DNA of 64,000 nt from Blepharisma stoltei (lineage: Eukaryota; Ciliophora; Heterotrichea; Heterotrichida; Blepharismidae), in the NCBI GenBank assembly GCA_914767885.1, contig CAJZBQ010000062.1, positions 992,001-1,056,000 on the forward strand, given 5' to 3'. How positions within the stretch are numbered: position 1 is the stretch's first letter; each line of letters starts with the position of its first letter. The notes under the pieces are model-generated. The model was not told where the DNA came from and made no database searches. It saw only the letters and a list, made by a program, of their open reading frames with translations. This document shows, piece by piece, positions 22,256-34,965 of this stretch. The position numbers and the translations under genes are program-made.

Positions 22256-24212
22256 ATATTTAGGTATAAAATCATAAGATTATTTTTCATTTTATCTCTC
22301 AACATATTCCGTGTAATAGCTAAATAGTTCTAATTTTCATCAACCCAGCTTGGAATCACTATGCCCATATTTTTTTATATTTTATTAGGAAATTTTTGTA
22401 ACAGCCAGATAAAATTAGATTATTCGAAAATGAATTTTTATGCTTTTATAGGTTTATCATGATTGTTTTAGCTATTGAACCTATTATTATATATTCCTTC
22501 CTGCTACTCAGACCAACATTTTATTGGAAATTATTGATTTATTCAATATCACTTCGAAAATGATATTTTTGAATTCTATGAATAATTAATCGATTCAATG
22601 TTAAATAATAAAAATTAATAATTTTTCTATTGAGAAAAAAAAGTTTTCAGTTAAAGTCACCAAAATAAAATTTTGCCGCTATTTATTTAATTTAACTTAA
22701 TGGGGGGAATTAGAAATTCATATCTATTGCATCATATTCTAAATTTATATACATTTAGTCTCTTAGACTAATATTTAAATAAACTCAATTAAAGGCTAAA
22801 TCTTAATTCTTTTAATTTGATATTTTAAAAATACTTTTCATTAAGCACCTTTTAGCTAGCAAATTTCGCATGAAAGTTAGTAATCCTTAATTTCTAAATT
22901 CATGAATTTTTGATACATATTAGATATCGTTATTGCGTTTTTTTAAACAAAGATAAACCTAAATCCTAAATTTTGAGGCTTTTTGTGTCTTGCTAGTATC
23001 AAAACTATCAATCTAATAAAAAGATTATAAGTATTTTTTTAAATCGTTATAGTTAATTATTGAGATTTTGTTATTTATATGAAGAAAAGGCTTGCTTGAT
23101 CATCAAAATATATTTTATGCTATTTCATAGTAAAAACTATTAACTTAGCCCTTAGTGCAAAGCAAAACCATTGATAAAACTCTATTTTGATAAATTAATT
23201 TATCAGTTATCAAGCAAAACTTTTTTTATAGAATTTTATATAATTTTTTAAAAATAATTAATTATCTCGTTTATGTACAAAAGCCTTGCTTCAAACCAAG
23301 CAGTTAGCGAGTGATTTAGTTTTTAAGCAAAGAAATATTTTCACTCCCTTCCTTTAAGAACCATTGAAAAATTCGATTTTTGGGGAAACAAAAAAATTCT
23401 ATTATAGCTATTTTATATAAAATATTGTATATATATAATTAATAACTATTATAGTGAGATCTCAAGCCAGTTTTATTAAATTTCAGCTTGTATTCTTAAA
23501 CATAAATTTATAAATTAAGCTAGATTTTTCTTTTCAAATTTGAAATTTTAAAAATATTTTATAAATAAAATTTTTAAACGCGAGGAAGATTTTTGCTTGC
23601 TCTTAAAGACAAAAGTAAGTATAATCAGCAAAAATATTGGGTTTATTATTGAGTATCGTCTCAGACCAATGCTAATAATTGATCTTTTTACAAATATCAT
23701 CAGCAATAAATAATAAACAGAATTAATGCAGCTAAAAGCAGTCTTAATAAAAATTTTAAAAAGCCAAAAATCAATATTTTAAAATTATTCAAAGATATAG
23801 ATTTAAATAGCTATGCTGAAATTATTTTAATAGCAGCTATTTAATTTTTTAGAAAAGTCTATATTGGTGACTATTAAAGAAAAGCTTATGATGGATATAG
23901 AAATAATATATGAGCAAAATTCCTAAAAATCTCATTTAATACCTAAACTTATTTGAATGTATACAAAGCAAGGGAGGATTTTTAAATTATTTTACACTAA
24001 AAGACTAGTAATTTCAATAATAACTCTTACTTAAAATATAATAAAAAATATTAAAAGGTTTTTCAATAAGGCTATTATTTTGTCTTCAACGGAAGTTGAT
24101 ATGGATACTTATAAGAATAAGAAAATAAAATAAAACCTGTATAATATTTACCAAAAAAAAATTAAAATAAGTATTTAACGTGCTTATCCCTTCCGCTGGA
24201 TGAAATTTGCTA
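22256..24212. other. AT-rich spacer
   Basis: Only orphan element E8. No gene or RNA recognised on either strand. Confidence 0.55.
22341..22420 (-). repeat. Conserved 3'-flank element E8 (orphan)
   Basis: CAACCCAGCTTGG and TTTTTGTAACAGCCAGATAA. No paralogue follows before E9. Confidence 0.6.
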
Positions 24213-24938
24213 ACTTCCCCCTCCGTGAGTGAACAAAACATTAGAAAAATCCCTATTTTTTGCCATTGAACAAAAATTTTTTATGGAAAAAATTTTTAAT
24301 ATATAGGTGATAATTATTATAATGAAATCTCGAGCTAATTGTGTTTAATTTTAAACAAATTGAGTTTTAAAACATAAATTTTACAAATTTAATTATTTTT
24401 AATTTTTAATTTCTAAATTTACTGTTTAACTTCTTTTCTTCAAATTTCTTATAACAATTTAAAATTTGAAAATAAAGAATTAATAAAAATTTGAAAATTT
24501 GAAGTTATTGAAAGTTTGAAACTTGAACTGCTTTCAATAATTTCAAATTTTAAATATTTGTAAATCCTGCTTTTCTGATCAAAATTCCGATTTTCTATAT
24601 TTACCGATAAGATCAAAAATCTGAAAGTCCAATCTCCAATTCATCTGCCACTATTTCATCGGCATCATCATATCCTCTACTAAGTGTTCTTCATGTCTTT
24701 TCATAATCTAATGCTTCTTCATCACTTGGGATTATTACTTTCACCTTTGTACATGTGTCATTTCATGCAAAAAAATAATAATTACAAATTTAATTAATAT
24801 TTTTCTTTCCAATTTTTGCGAAATGGGATTTTTTTAAATTTTGAAAACAAATTTTTTCTATAAAAATTTTTTAAAACAAAAAATTAATCCCTCCATAAGC
24901 GAACAAGATTTTTTGTTCGCTCACGGAGGAGGGGAGTA
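24213..24938 (+). mobile_element. Foldback MITE copy M10 with an internal cargo segment
   Basis: 726 bp with TA at 24211-24212 and 24937-24938, about twice the usual size. Family sequence at both ends surrounds about 400 bp (roughly 24380-24790) not found in the other copies, part of which looks coding. Confidence 0.82.
24601..24765 (-). pseudogene. Coding-like fragment carried inside a MITE
   Basis: On the minus strand a 54-codon run with TGA as Trp, ending in TAA at 24601-24603. It includes TKVKVIIPSDEEALDYEKTW and DDADEIVADELEIGLSDFW. The acidic, mixed composition is quite unlike the Lys/Asn/Ile/Phe of random AT-rich frames. No start codon or further exons seen. It could be a captured host exon or a relic of an autonomous parent element; I do not recognise the family. 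Confidence 0.45.
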
Positions 24939-25907
24939 AGTAATTTAGATTGTCTTAAATTCTTATCCAAATAATTTAAAAACTTTATTTTGGTCCTTAA
25001 TTACGGAAACAAAAATATTTTCACCCTAATTATATTTTATATTATTTTGATTAGTAACTAATTTTATTATTGTCAAACTTTAAATTTGCAATTCCTAGTC
25101 TCTTTTGTTATCAGAGCTTTCTTTTAATTGAATAATCTTCATCCCTATATTGAAATTAACTTTTAGCGGTAAATTCGAAGTAATCGTAAATTCAAAAAAT
25201 ATTTATATCTAATCCTGCTGATGAAGCTAAAATAGATTTTATCCTGCCAATTAAATTTTCGCTGCAGAAAGAGATGATATTTGATTTTATTAATAGCAGA
25301 TATTTTTTATTTAATATTTCACTATCAAAAACATCCCGAAAGTGAAAATTATCGTTTTTACTAAAGACCCAACTTTATAAAATTTAGCCAGTAAAGCAGT
25401 GAAACTCATATTTGTTACATTTTAAACTAAAATTTTTAACACCCAGACTAAAAAATATGGATTATGCAAAATCGAATTATAATATGTTATTCATCGATCT
25501 TCAAAAGAATTTCATTTACTGTGTGTTATTCTAGTATCCTTTGCTTCATAATATTTTAATTTTTGAAATCGTTAGTAATTAGTTTTAGTGAAGGTTAAAA
25601 TAACTCAATCGAATTTATTTAAAAACCATACATGGGAAATTTTAATATAGCCCGTTCCCGGCAAAGATCGGGCTATATTAAAATAATAATTTTTCAATTT
25701 AATGTATGAAGGCAATTTATGTATGATCAAAAATCAGTTTTTATTTTTATATATATTTTTCTTATGGTTATTATAGCAAATATAGCACCCTTATAAAATT
25801 AAGTTTATAAAATATTTCTTTCTTTTGAGCTTCATCAACAATCAATTCTTAAATTGTATATATTATTATTCCAGACTAATCTTTTAAACGCACAGCTATA
25901 ATTTAAC
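24939..25907. other. AT-rich spacer
   Basis: Holds element E9, and a short palindrome near 25640-25690 in which AATATAGCCCG and CGGGCTATATT face each other. Confidence 0.55.
25370..25462 (-). repeat. Conserved 3'-flank element E9 (gene Z6)
   Basis: AGCCAGTAAAGCAGTGAAAC and TTTTTAACACCCAGACTAAA with ATATGGATTATG, 446 bp beyond the Z6 stop. Confidence 0.7.
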
Positions 25908-26318
25908 TTAAATATTTGAGTATTCTGTCTTGATGCTTTTACATGATCTAGACTTATGATAGCTCTGTAAGTAGCAAAACTGACACATTCCCTTAGCGTA
26001 GAGCTGCCGGTCCTTGTGTAGGCAAGTTCAGGCCTTTTTTTGTCTCCCACTTTTATGATAGCAATTGCTGCACATATTCTTGGCATAGTGTCTTTTATTT
26101 GCATGAGGGCAAGCTGTAATCCTCTTTTTTGTGCCTTTTCCTTGCCCGCTTTTGGAAGCCTTTTGATCATTTTCTTTTGGCTCCTCTCTTTCGGCTTCAC
26201 TGTCTTCATAGGAAAATATATTAGGAAGTCGCAAACTTGATCCTTCTTCTGAGTTTTTAAATATTAAAGAAAACATCCCTGAAAATACTGTAAATTTGTC
26301 CTCACAACTTTCACTCAT
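25908..26318 (-). CDS. Double CxH-CxxC small protein Z6
   Basis: MSESCEDKFTVFSGMFSLIF, LRLPNIFSYE, linker, then CPHANKRHYAKNMCSNCYH. The TGA at 26028-26030 sits at the conserved Trp; read as Trp the frame continues CLHKDRQLYAKGMCQFCYLQ and SYHKSRSCKSIKTEYSNI to TAA at 25908-25910, 136 aa. The second module has Leu for the usual Pro (CLH) but keeps all four predicted ligands. Its tail differs from the VVIK tail of other copies. Confidence 0.85.
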
Positions 26319-26889
26319 CTATATTATGCTATCCACAATTTCGGACTAAAATGGACAATCAACATACAATTACAATTAAAATATTAAAGGAATTATAAAA
26401 TGTATTTCAATTGGTAATGCTGACTTTAATTTTTTTAATTTTATATTTTAGTTAGTTATACAAAAAATTATAAAATTCGCGAAAATATAGCTTGAATAAA
26501 TAGGAAAATATGAGAATTTAGAAAATGAAAAATTCAGTTGAGCAATTAATTTTTGGTATGATTTTATCGAATTTTAAAAATTCATAAGAAGAAAGGGATA
26601 TCCACAGATTAAATTTCACTTTTTAGCATATTTCATTCACGTGCAAACGTCATCAATTAAATAAAATGGAAGAAAAAGGTTGTGCAATTTGATAATTTTT
26701 GGATTTTTAATAGTATTTACAGGGCACTTAAAGATAAATATAAGATAATAATCTTTTAAAGATAAATAAGTACTAATATAATTAATGCCTTATTTAAAAA
26801 TAAAAGTTTTTGATATGGTTATATAATTTATTACAAATTAGCCACAAAGTTGCCGAGAAATCTTTTTTAAAGCTTTATTTATTTCTCTA
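26319..26889. other. AT-rich spacer
   Basis: Nothing recognised. Confidence 0.5.
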
Positions 26890-28199
26890 AATATTACGAT
26901 TCAACTAAAAAACTAAATATCAAAATAATTATTGACTTCTTTATAGATCTTAAGGTTCTCTATTTATCACAAAATTTAAGAAGTTGAAATTTTTATTTTG
27001 AAGTTAATTTTAGAATAAAAATATATCTGTTAGTCTCAAATTAAAAGGAAAAATCAGAGTTCATAGACATAATTATTACATTTTATTTAGTAATTTTAAT
27101 TTAGTATATGTAATATTAAACAATCTAACATCTTAGTTTCTGTATGATTCCATGAAAAATTAACTAATGAATTAGATCTTATGAGATTTACAGAAAATGA
27201 AGTAAAATGGTCGGATTATTGCCAAGTTCAATCTCGAAGCATAACCCTAAACTACTTTTGGGTTATTTAAAGGGTAAAGATTATAGGCATTATTATGGAC
27301 TATTAAGATATAACAAAGGGTGAGTTTATAAGATTTTTGCATTATTTTAGTCGAGCTGTAAAGTAATTTCTTTTATATTTAAAATTTCGTATTGTAATTT
27401 GACATCCAAGGTGTTTTCTAATTTTAATAGTCTTCATTCTGTACTTTTATAAAAATTGTGTGAAATTAGCATATAAATTAGAATCTTTATCAATTCAATA
27501 TATTTAGCTCTACTTTTAATTCATTAAATTAAGCTTCATTTGCTATTATATGATTGTAACAATTATAAAAAGATAAAGAGTTTCATAGTATACATTTTTA
27601 CCTTCCATAATTAATTTAAAAATATTTCACATCAAACAGCTGGTAAATGTTTCGAAATAGCTGCTTCTATAAAAATAATTAAAATAACATCCCATAGTAA
27701 AAGTATCAGTTCTGATAAATGAATAATATTTCTATTATCAAGCAAAACAACCCTCAGAAAACTAAAATTTCTTATGTTATTTTTTTAAGAGAGCTAAAAA
27801 CTTACAAAAATTATAGCATCAAAAACTTCAAAACTCAAAGGCATTGCTTATAATAATACCCTAGGCAATCAATAACAGGCCCTAAGCTTATTTTTGGCTT
27901 TTAAGATGGAAATAAAAAAAATGTTTTACCTAATGCCCTTTTATTCTGTTGAACTGATTATTGAAATAAGTTATTTCATTATTTTGAATATTTTGGTATT
28001 AATTTTAGCTAAATTTCATGTAACCAAATAATCATATTCTTAATTTGAAAATGGAATTTATTGATAAAATACCAAGCCAATCAAAAATCCTGAAAGACTT
28101 AATATTTTTTTGTTACCTGTGTGCAGCTAATTTTCTCCCTAATATTCGGGCCAATCAAAAATTAATTTAGGCAATAAATTTCCCTTATTTTTACAAGTT

Positions 28200-28292
28200 A
28201 AGCTTTATAATCCTGGGATCAGTAAAGCAGCTACTTCATATTTATTACATTTAATTATCAAATATTTGTAACAGCTAGTATAAAAATATGGA
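28200..28292 (-). repeat. Conserved 3'-flank element E10 (gene Z7)
   Basis: AAGCTTTATAATCCTGGGAT then CAGTAAAGCAGC, and TTTGTAACAGCTAGTATAAA with AATATGGATCATC, 456 bp beyond the Z7 stop. Confidence 0.72.
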
Positions 28293-28747
28293 TCATCAAA
28301 ATCATAATTTCAAATGCCACTGCTACTTTTTTATCGATGCGTTAAAAATTATCTATTATTTAAATACTGCTGTCTCGCTGTTTGCCTTGCCTCCTGTATT
28401 TAATAGCTATTAAAAGCTATCTTATTGCGAAGAGTTAAGATTTGAGTTTACTATATGAAAAGTGTAAATTAACTTTATCTAATTATTATGAATCAACATT
28501 TAATGGGTTTACTGATCTAAAAGATTAAAGTTGAATTAAATACTTTATATACTTATAAAAATTTTTTTAAGCAGCTCGATAAAATAATATTTATATATAT
28601 AAGTAATAGGAACCTAGATATTATGCAGAGAGACAATGCACTATATTTTGTGATAATTAATTTCATATATATTTTTTATTATATTCATTAAAAGCCATTT
28701 ATGTTATTAGTATTCCAGACTAATTTTTTAAAAAACTCAACAAAAAT

Positions 28748-29468
28748 TTAGGCTTTAATTCTTAAGCTTTCGGATTTGATGACAACTTTGCAAGATCTAG
28801 ACTTATGGTAGTTCTGCAAATAGCAAAACTGGCACATTCCTTTAGCGTAGAGTTGACGATCTTGGTGTGGGCAACTCCAAGCTTTTTTTTGTCGCCCGCT
28901 TTTATGGTAACAATTGCTACACATACTCTTGGCATAGTGGCGTCTATTCACATGGGGACAAGCCGTGATTCTCTTTTGTGCGCCTCTTGCTGGGCGCCTG
29001 TTTTTAGCCTCTTCAGTAATTTCCTTAGACTCACCTTCTTCTTCAACTTCGCTATCTTCGCAAGAAAATATATTACTCCCCTTTTTGAGTAAAAAAAAAA
29101 TTATATATTTTATGTTAAAAATTAAATTTTAAGAAAATCCAATTAAATAAAAAAATCAATTTTAATTTAAGTAATAAAATTTATGTTTAGAATGAAAGTA
29201 TCTGCAATTTAATATATTTAGCTAGAGATTGCATTATAATAAATATCATTTATATATAAATATCTTTTTATAAGAATATTTTATGTAAAAAATGTTTTTA
29301 CTTACTCATGTAGAGATTTTTCTTATAATATATAGGGATTCTAAAGGTTTTGTCCAGCCATAGGGGCGGATTAGGAAGTCTTAGGCTAGATTCTTCTTCT
29401 GAAAATTTGAAGATCAAGGAAAACATCCCTGAAAAAACATTGAATTTATCCTTACAATTCTCACTCAT
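28748..29468 (-). CDS. Double CxH-CxxC small protein Z7, split by a 298-bp TA insertion
   Basis: The ATG at 29466-29468 opens a frame with FSGMFSLIFKFSEEESSLRLP that runs into an insertion. Removing 29076-29373 between TA repeats rejoins LRLPN-IFSCEDSEVEEEGE, restoring the AATATATTAGGAAG string seen in Z6. Then come modules CPHVNRRHYAKSMCSNCYH and CPHQDRQLYAKGMCQFCYL and the tail SCKVVIKSESLRIKA with TAA at 28748-28750. Total 423 nt, 140 aa, the same as Z9, its duplicate. Confidence 0.86.
29076..29373 (-). mobile_element. Degenerate foldback MITE in Z7 (IES candidate)
   Basis: TA at 29074-29075 and 29372-29373. Keeps a decayed MITE plan (TACTCCCC tip, TTTAGCTAGAGAT-like core, GGGATTCTAAAGGTTTTG near the right end). 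The same insertion is in Z9, so it predates the segmental duplication. Confidence 0.82.
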
Positions 29469-29705
29469 CTATATTATAGTATTTATGTTTATTTTTAATA
29501 AGTTTACGATTTTTTAAGCCTTTTTTATCACATTAATAAAGCATTAACCTTTTAAATTTAGCCTTGCTTATTATTTATTATAGAATATTATATTCACCAA
29601 TCCACACTATAAATGGAACAACCAACATGAATTTCAATTAAAACATTAAGAAGCTAAAAAACTGAAAAGTCAATTAAAGGCTTCTATTGATAAATATTGC
29701 TTATA

Positions 29706-29890
29706 GGCATTGCCTTTAAATTGCCTGATAAGGGCTTAAGGATGGAGAGTTGCCAATTCAACTACAAGAGGCTCATTTGCCAACTCCCCAGTTGGTTTTG
29801 CCAACCTGAGTTTGCCAGGCCAACTGGAGATAGGAGCTGTATATCCTTATGCCCTTATCAGGAAAATGCTTAGGCAATGCCTATATTTTC
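29706..29890. repeat. Inverted-repeat island (copy 1)
   Basis: Arms of about 40 bp (left arm AGGCATTGCC...CTGATAAGGGCTTAAGGAT, right arm ATCCTTATGCCCTTATCAG...GGCAATGCCT) enclose a GC-richer centre with GTTGG/CCAAC motifs. No coding frame. Confidence 0.7.
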
Positions 29891-30895
29891 TTTAATTTTA
29901 AGATCGTTGCTAGTAAAGAAAATTCAGAAAATTTTTCCAAAATATAAATCATTTGAATAGATAGAAAAATAGAATTAATTTTAAAAACGCTAATTTTTAT
30001 CTGGTAATAATTTCTATAGATGTTTTTTACGAAAAGTTTAGCAAATTACTAAATTTTAATTTTTTTGAAGTATTTCATCCAAACGCCATTATTTGAACAA
30101 AATGGAAAATGGAACTTTTTATGATGTGAGATATTTGGTTTTTTTAAGCTTATCCAGGTTGCGATAATTATGAATAATTAAATTTTGATAATAATTATAA
30201 TAGCTTTCATTTAGTGCTCGGATTAGGTTTATAGTTATGTAAACCGAATATAGAGATAGAAAATCTGGAATTTAAATGATATATAAAAAATATATATAAT
30301 GAATCAACATTTTATTGTTTTATGTTTAAGATTAAAATATTTATTATAAGTTCCATAAATTATTTATTCATTCGCAAAGCTAGCCGGATTTTTTAGAATT
30401 TAATAGTCTTCATTATGTATACTCTGATGAATCTTTTTAGATATTACACTAAAGCTGCAAGAATTTTACACTCACAGTCAATTGCCTGGAAATTCCAATG
30501 CAGTTCACGAGGAATTGAATATTGTTTAAAATACTTCGAGCCATAGTAAAAACCTTTCAAAATAGGATTGGTGAATCTGGTATATAATAAAATCTTAAAG
30601 TTTAGATAGATTGCAATTAATTTAAAATTATTGAGCATAAATCAGCCAATAGAAGCATTAGATTTCTCAACAAATTGAATCATTAAAAAAAGTATTTGAC
30701 TTTTAAATTCCAAAAACGAAATTTATAAACTGCACAAAATTCATAATATCTTCTGCTTTAAATGGCAAGAATTAGGTAGAGAAATTTTTTAAGATGAAAA
30801 TAAAAAAATAGTTTGGGCTTAATAATTCGTTATTTATTGCACTGTGCACTAAATTATTTCTTTATTATTTGAAAATTTGTTTTTAGCCCCCTCCC

Positions 30896-31182
30896 TTTAA
30901 TCTGGAACAAAATTCAAATAAAATTTCTATTTTTTGGGTTTTTAACTGCTACAATTTTTTTCAATATGAAAATTTATATAAGTGAAAATATTAATTTTCA
31001 TAAAATTAGTTTTGGCCTGATTTAATGTAAAATGTGCAAGTAGAATATTATTTAATCAGTTTAAATTTTAATTAAGATTCAAAATATTGCATTTAAAAAG
31101 TATAATTTTTTTTTTTAAAAAATAATTAACCCTTTAAATTTTGAACAGGATTTTTTGTTCAAATTTAAAGTGGGGGGAGTTA
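30896..31182. mobile_element. Second foldback MITE family (F2), TA-bounded
   Basis: 287 bp at the right edge of duplication copy 1, with TA at 30894-30895 and 31181-31182. Tips CCCCCTCCCTTTAATCTGG and TTTAAAGTGGGGGGAGTTA; right hairpin TTTGAACAGGATTTTTTGTTC. It shares plan and G/C tips with the main family but a different hairpin. Absent from duplication copy 2. Confidence 0.72.
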
Positions 31183-31614
31183 GGTTCTCATTATCCAGTT
31201 ATCGAAATTTATATAAGTATTCTCTATTCTCAACTAGAAAATGGAATTTAGTCTTAAAACATTAGAGTATTTATAAAATATAAAGACATATAGCTTATTG
31301 TTTTAAATATAATAAAATAATTTTTACTTTATTGATCAAATATTTTTATTAAATAGAATTTTATTTAACAACGTGCAGCAAAATATTCGGCCTAGAAGAA
31401 TAAGTATGCTCACTGGCGTTCTCTTTGCTTTCAGAAACATCTTTGATCATTTTAAGTTCATTAGTTAATTTCATATTTTTTATTCTTGCTATGCTTTGGA
31501 TACTCTTATTGCGAGACCTTATGGTGAAAAATCAATGGTTCTAGCCTAATAAATATGGCTGATTATCAATTAAGTTTAAAAATTGATTTTTTATATTAAT
31601 TATTTACTTAACTG
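31183..31614. other. AT-rich spacer
   Basis: Nothing recognised. Confidence 0.5.
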
Positions 31615-31920
31615 GATTATAGCGCTTTAAGTTCCTTACAGGATGACTCTACCAGAAATTTTCCACAAGTTTGGACCATAGGTTAGTCGTTTAATCTGTT
31701 TCGAGCATCAAGGCAAGTGGTGAACAAGTCTTAAACCTACTTACCTAAAATCAAAGGCAGTCTACGTGCTATCGACAACACCTGGAGAGGAAGACCCTTG
31801 GGCCTAGAGATGGGATCTATGCAGCAAGTTCTTGAGTAGCTAAGACATCACCTGGCGGCATCCTAGAGCTAACTTGATCGTTCTGATCGGTATACCAACC
31901 ATATTCTGATCAGAAATTAA
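31615..31920. repeat. GC-richer island, possible retroposon S8
   Basis: Compositional island (CCTGGAGAGGAAGACCC, GGGCCTAGAGATGGGATC) with no long frame. Its right edge has GTTCTGATCGG and ATTCTGATCAG. No duplication defined. Confidence 0.4.
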
Positions 31921-32114
31921 ATATATAAGATAAGATTACCTGTATTTACAGGGATAAAGTTCCCATGTAAAACCAAACCTATTATCATATCATGCAGAAT
32001 CAGTAGCGCCTATTGATAGATAGGCAATTTACGAATGCCACCATTTTATTATTATTTTAATTACTCACAAATCCAAAAGCCAAATTAAGTCTCAAAGATA
32101 CGCTATAAATTCTC

Positions 32115-32160
32115 CAAAGGTACAGTATTTTTGTAATAGCCTAATAAAAAATGGATTATC
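32115..32160 (-). repeat. Conserved 3'-flank element E11 (gene Z8)
   Basis: TTTTTGTAATAGCCTAATAA followed by AAAATGGATTATC; the left half is not recognisable. 490 bp beyond the Z8 stop. Confidence 0.55.
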
Positions 32161-32649
32161 AAAACTTTCTAATCAATACTTTTCAAAAGCTGAAAAGATT
32201 ATTTTTCATTATAATTATGCAAAATATATTATTTTCCTTTACTCCGGAGTGAAATAACTAAAGACAGTTTATTAGAATTTATTTAATTTCTATTATAGTT
32301 ATAGCATTAAGTTTATATACCAAAACTTAATTTTATGATAAATAATCATACCCTGTACTAAAATCAGATTAATTCCGATTTAAGCTGAAAAAGTTTATCT
32401 GGAAAGTTTTTTGCTAGACAGTAAAGAAAACTAATGCTGGAAATTTCCATTTGGGAGTTAGTCTGACCTATAAGCTCGCATGACTAAGTCTACTATTTAT
32501 ATCAGAATAATAGAAAAGATTTAGCCATTAAGCTGCTTGAACTATACTTACTAAAACTTTTTAATTAAACAAAGAATTTATGATAAAGTCTTTTTAAATT
32601 ATGTAATTTATTATAACTTCAGTCTATATTTTTTGATGTAAAATTAAAA

Positions 32650-33060
32650 TTAAACCTTTGAGCATTCTATCTTGATGCCCTTGCAAGATCTAGATCTGTG
32701 ATAGCTCTGTAAATAACAAAATTGGCACATTCCTTTAGCGTAAAGTTGGCGATCTTTGTGAGGACAATTCCAAGCTTTGTATGGTCTTCCGTTTGTATGG
32801 TAGCAATTATTGCACATGCTCTTGGCGTAGTGACGTCTATCTACATGAGGACAAGCTGTGATCATTTTTTTTGATGCTTTTATTGGCCCACTTTCTAAAA
32901 TCTCTTTAGCATTCTCTTTTATCTCCGCTTCTTCGATCTTCTTTTCTTCATAAGAAAATATATCAGGAAGTCTCTTACTAGATCCTTCTTCTAAAGAGTT
33001 AAAGATTAAGGAAAACATACCTGAAAAAATATTAAACTTATCCTTGCAGTTTTCAGTCAT
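32650..33060 (-). CDS. Double CxH-CxxC small protein Z8
   Basis: 136 aa, intact, no TGA. MTENCKDKFNIFSGMFSLIF, KRLPDIFSYE, an acidic linker (KKIEEAEIKENAKEI), modules CPHVDRRHYAKSMCNNCYH and CPHKDRQLYAKGMCQFCYL joined by TNGRPYKAWN, tail RSCKGIKIECSKV. The N-terminal part groups with Z6, Z7 and Z9; the tail is closest to Z6. Confidence 0.88.
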   Translation of the reverse strand: MTENCKDKFNIFSGMFSLIFNSLEEGSSKRLPDIFSYEEKKIEEAEIKENAKEILESGPIKASKKMITACPHVDRRHYAKSMCNNCYHTNGRPYKAWNCPHKDRQLYAKGMCQFCYLQSYHRSRSCKGIKIECSKV

Positions 33061-34377
33061 CTATGGTATACCATTTTTACTATTTTTTATGTAAATTTCT
33101 ATGGGTTAATGCTTATATTTAGAATATTTAAGATAATTATAGACTTAGCAATTTAATATTGAAAATATTATAGTATAGAATATTATATTATCCACAAATC
33201 AATATAAATGAAATGCCCAAAAAACTGATTACAATCAAACATTAACGAATTATAATAAAGAATTGAACTAAATATTATAAATAATTTTAATTTTATAGAT
33301 GTTTTTACGAAATTGCAGCTTTAAAATAAAATATATGAATGAACTTAAAAAACGCCAAATTTGTTCAGTAACATTTTTTTTAAAGTATTTTATCAAAAAC
33401 TTTGAAAAATTTGTATAAAGAATGAATTAGGGAAGTGTCACAAATTAATTTCAATTTAGGCATATATCTTTTATTAGAATGCACAGATAGAATTATCAAT
33501 TAAATAAAATGGAGATAGGAAATTTTCAAATACGTATTGCTTTAGATTTAGCATTTATACTAATTATATAAGTATAAGTCAATAGAAAAATTTTCAATTT
33601 GTTAAAGATAATTTGCTATGCAATAAGAGATTTGCTTAAATTCCATTGCTCAATTTAATTAAATTATATAATACCATAATTTTTTAAAATAGATAATTTT
33701 TAGCACTCTTCCAGTATAATAGTTTATATCTGCCTTTACTCAAACGCAGAGTTTTCCCTTAAATAATCTGGCTGATAAAAATCACCATTACTGTTATTAA
33801 ATCGATAGACTAATCAAGCATAATAAAGAATTTAAAAATAGTTAATTTGTTTATTTTTTAAGTTTGTATGATATATTCTTACTATGTTTTATAAATTCTT
33901 TATGCTTGATTTATATTAGTGAGGCTAAAAATTTCAGATTAAGGGATTTTTGGTCATGAATATTTTCATTTCATTTGATCAAGTATAATTTTTATTAATT
34001 TAAAGTAAATGTTAATCAAATGCTTTTTTCGCTTATTGCTTGCTAGAAGCTAAATTTGGTGATTTTTGGCGAATTGAATTTTATAAATGGCATAAATATT
34101 TTAAATAATTGGTTTAGCAATCAAATTTATGAGGAAATAGTAGTGACATCAAGCAGCATTTAAATAATCAATATTATTTATAAGCATTAATTTTTGATTT
34201 TTCACTTAAAGCCATTTGATAAATTTTTCAATTTTCTTTTAAATCATGCTTATCTAATATAGCTGACTATGCAATTTCTTCATTATTTAGCACCTTTAAG
34301 CAAGCATAATTTTCACATTACTATAGTTAATATTGAAAAAAATTGAGCAAATCAAGGAAAAAATAATATACTTATTA
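33061..34377. other. AT-rich spacer
   Basis: No gene, RNA or repeat recognised; end of the first run of zinc-module genes. Confidence 0.5.
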
Positions 34378-34763
34378 CTCCCCCCCCCTTCCGTGAGTGA
34401 ACAAAACCATTAGAAAAATCGCTATTTTTTGCCCAAAAACCCACCCTCCGTGAGTGAACAAAAATTATCATTTTAATAGAAAAAATTTTTATGGAAAAAA
34501 AAATTTTATATATAAATGATAATTAGTATAATGAAATATAGAGCTAATTCTGTTTAATTTTAAACGAATTGCTTTTTAAAACATAAATTTTATAAATTAA
34601 ATTAATTTTTGCTTTCCAATTTTTGCGAATTAGGATTTTTTTAAATTTCGAAAAAAAATATTTTTTATAAAATTTATATATAAATTTTTAAAAAAAAAAA
34701 AATTAAACCCCCCTCCGTGAGTGAACAAAATTTTTTTGTTCACTCACGGAGGGGGGGGAGTTA
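34378..34763 (+). mobile_element. Foldback MITE copy M11
   Basis: 386 bp, TA at 34376-34377 and 34762-34763. A well preserved copy: direct repeats of CCTCCGTGAGTGAACAAAA at left, a near-perfect palindrome at right. Confidence 0.92.
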
Positions 34764-34965
34764 GAGCTTTTATTATCTGATAATAAATTAACAAAACTCA
34801 AATTTCTTAAATAATTCCATTTTCATGATAAAATTTCTATTAAGAAAAATATCTAAAGTATTTAAATATAAAAGACCTAAAACTTCCTTAGTCGTATAGA
34901 TTTATTTACCTTATCTACATTAAATTCATCTAAAATTACCCTAATCATCTATTGAATACAATAAA

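Larger units (their letters stand above)
26890..30893. repeat. Segmental duplication, copy 1
   Basis: Collinear with 52350-56277 through spacer, 3'-flank element, Z7 with its insertion, and the inverted-repeat island. Shared blocks include AAATATCAAAATAATTATTG at the left edge and GCACTAAATTATTTCTTTAT at the right. Copies differ by many substitutions and small indels. Confidence 0.85.

Noticed and set aside
25835-26209. 124-aa minus-strand open frame
   Set aside because: Shadow of Z6 in another register; Z6 continues through TGA as Trp.
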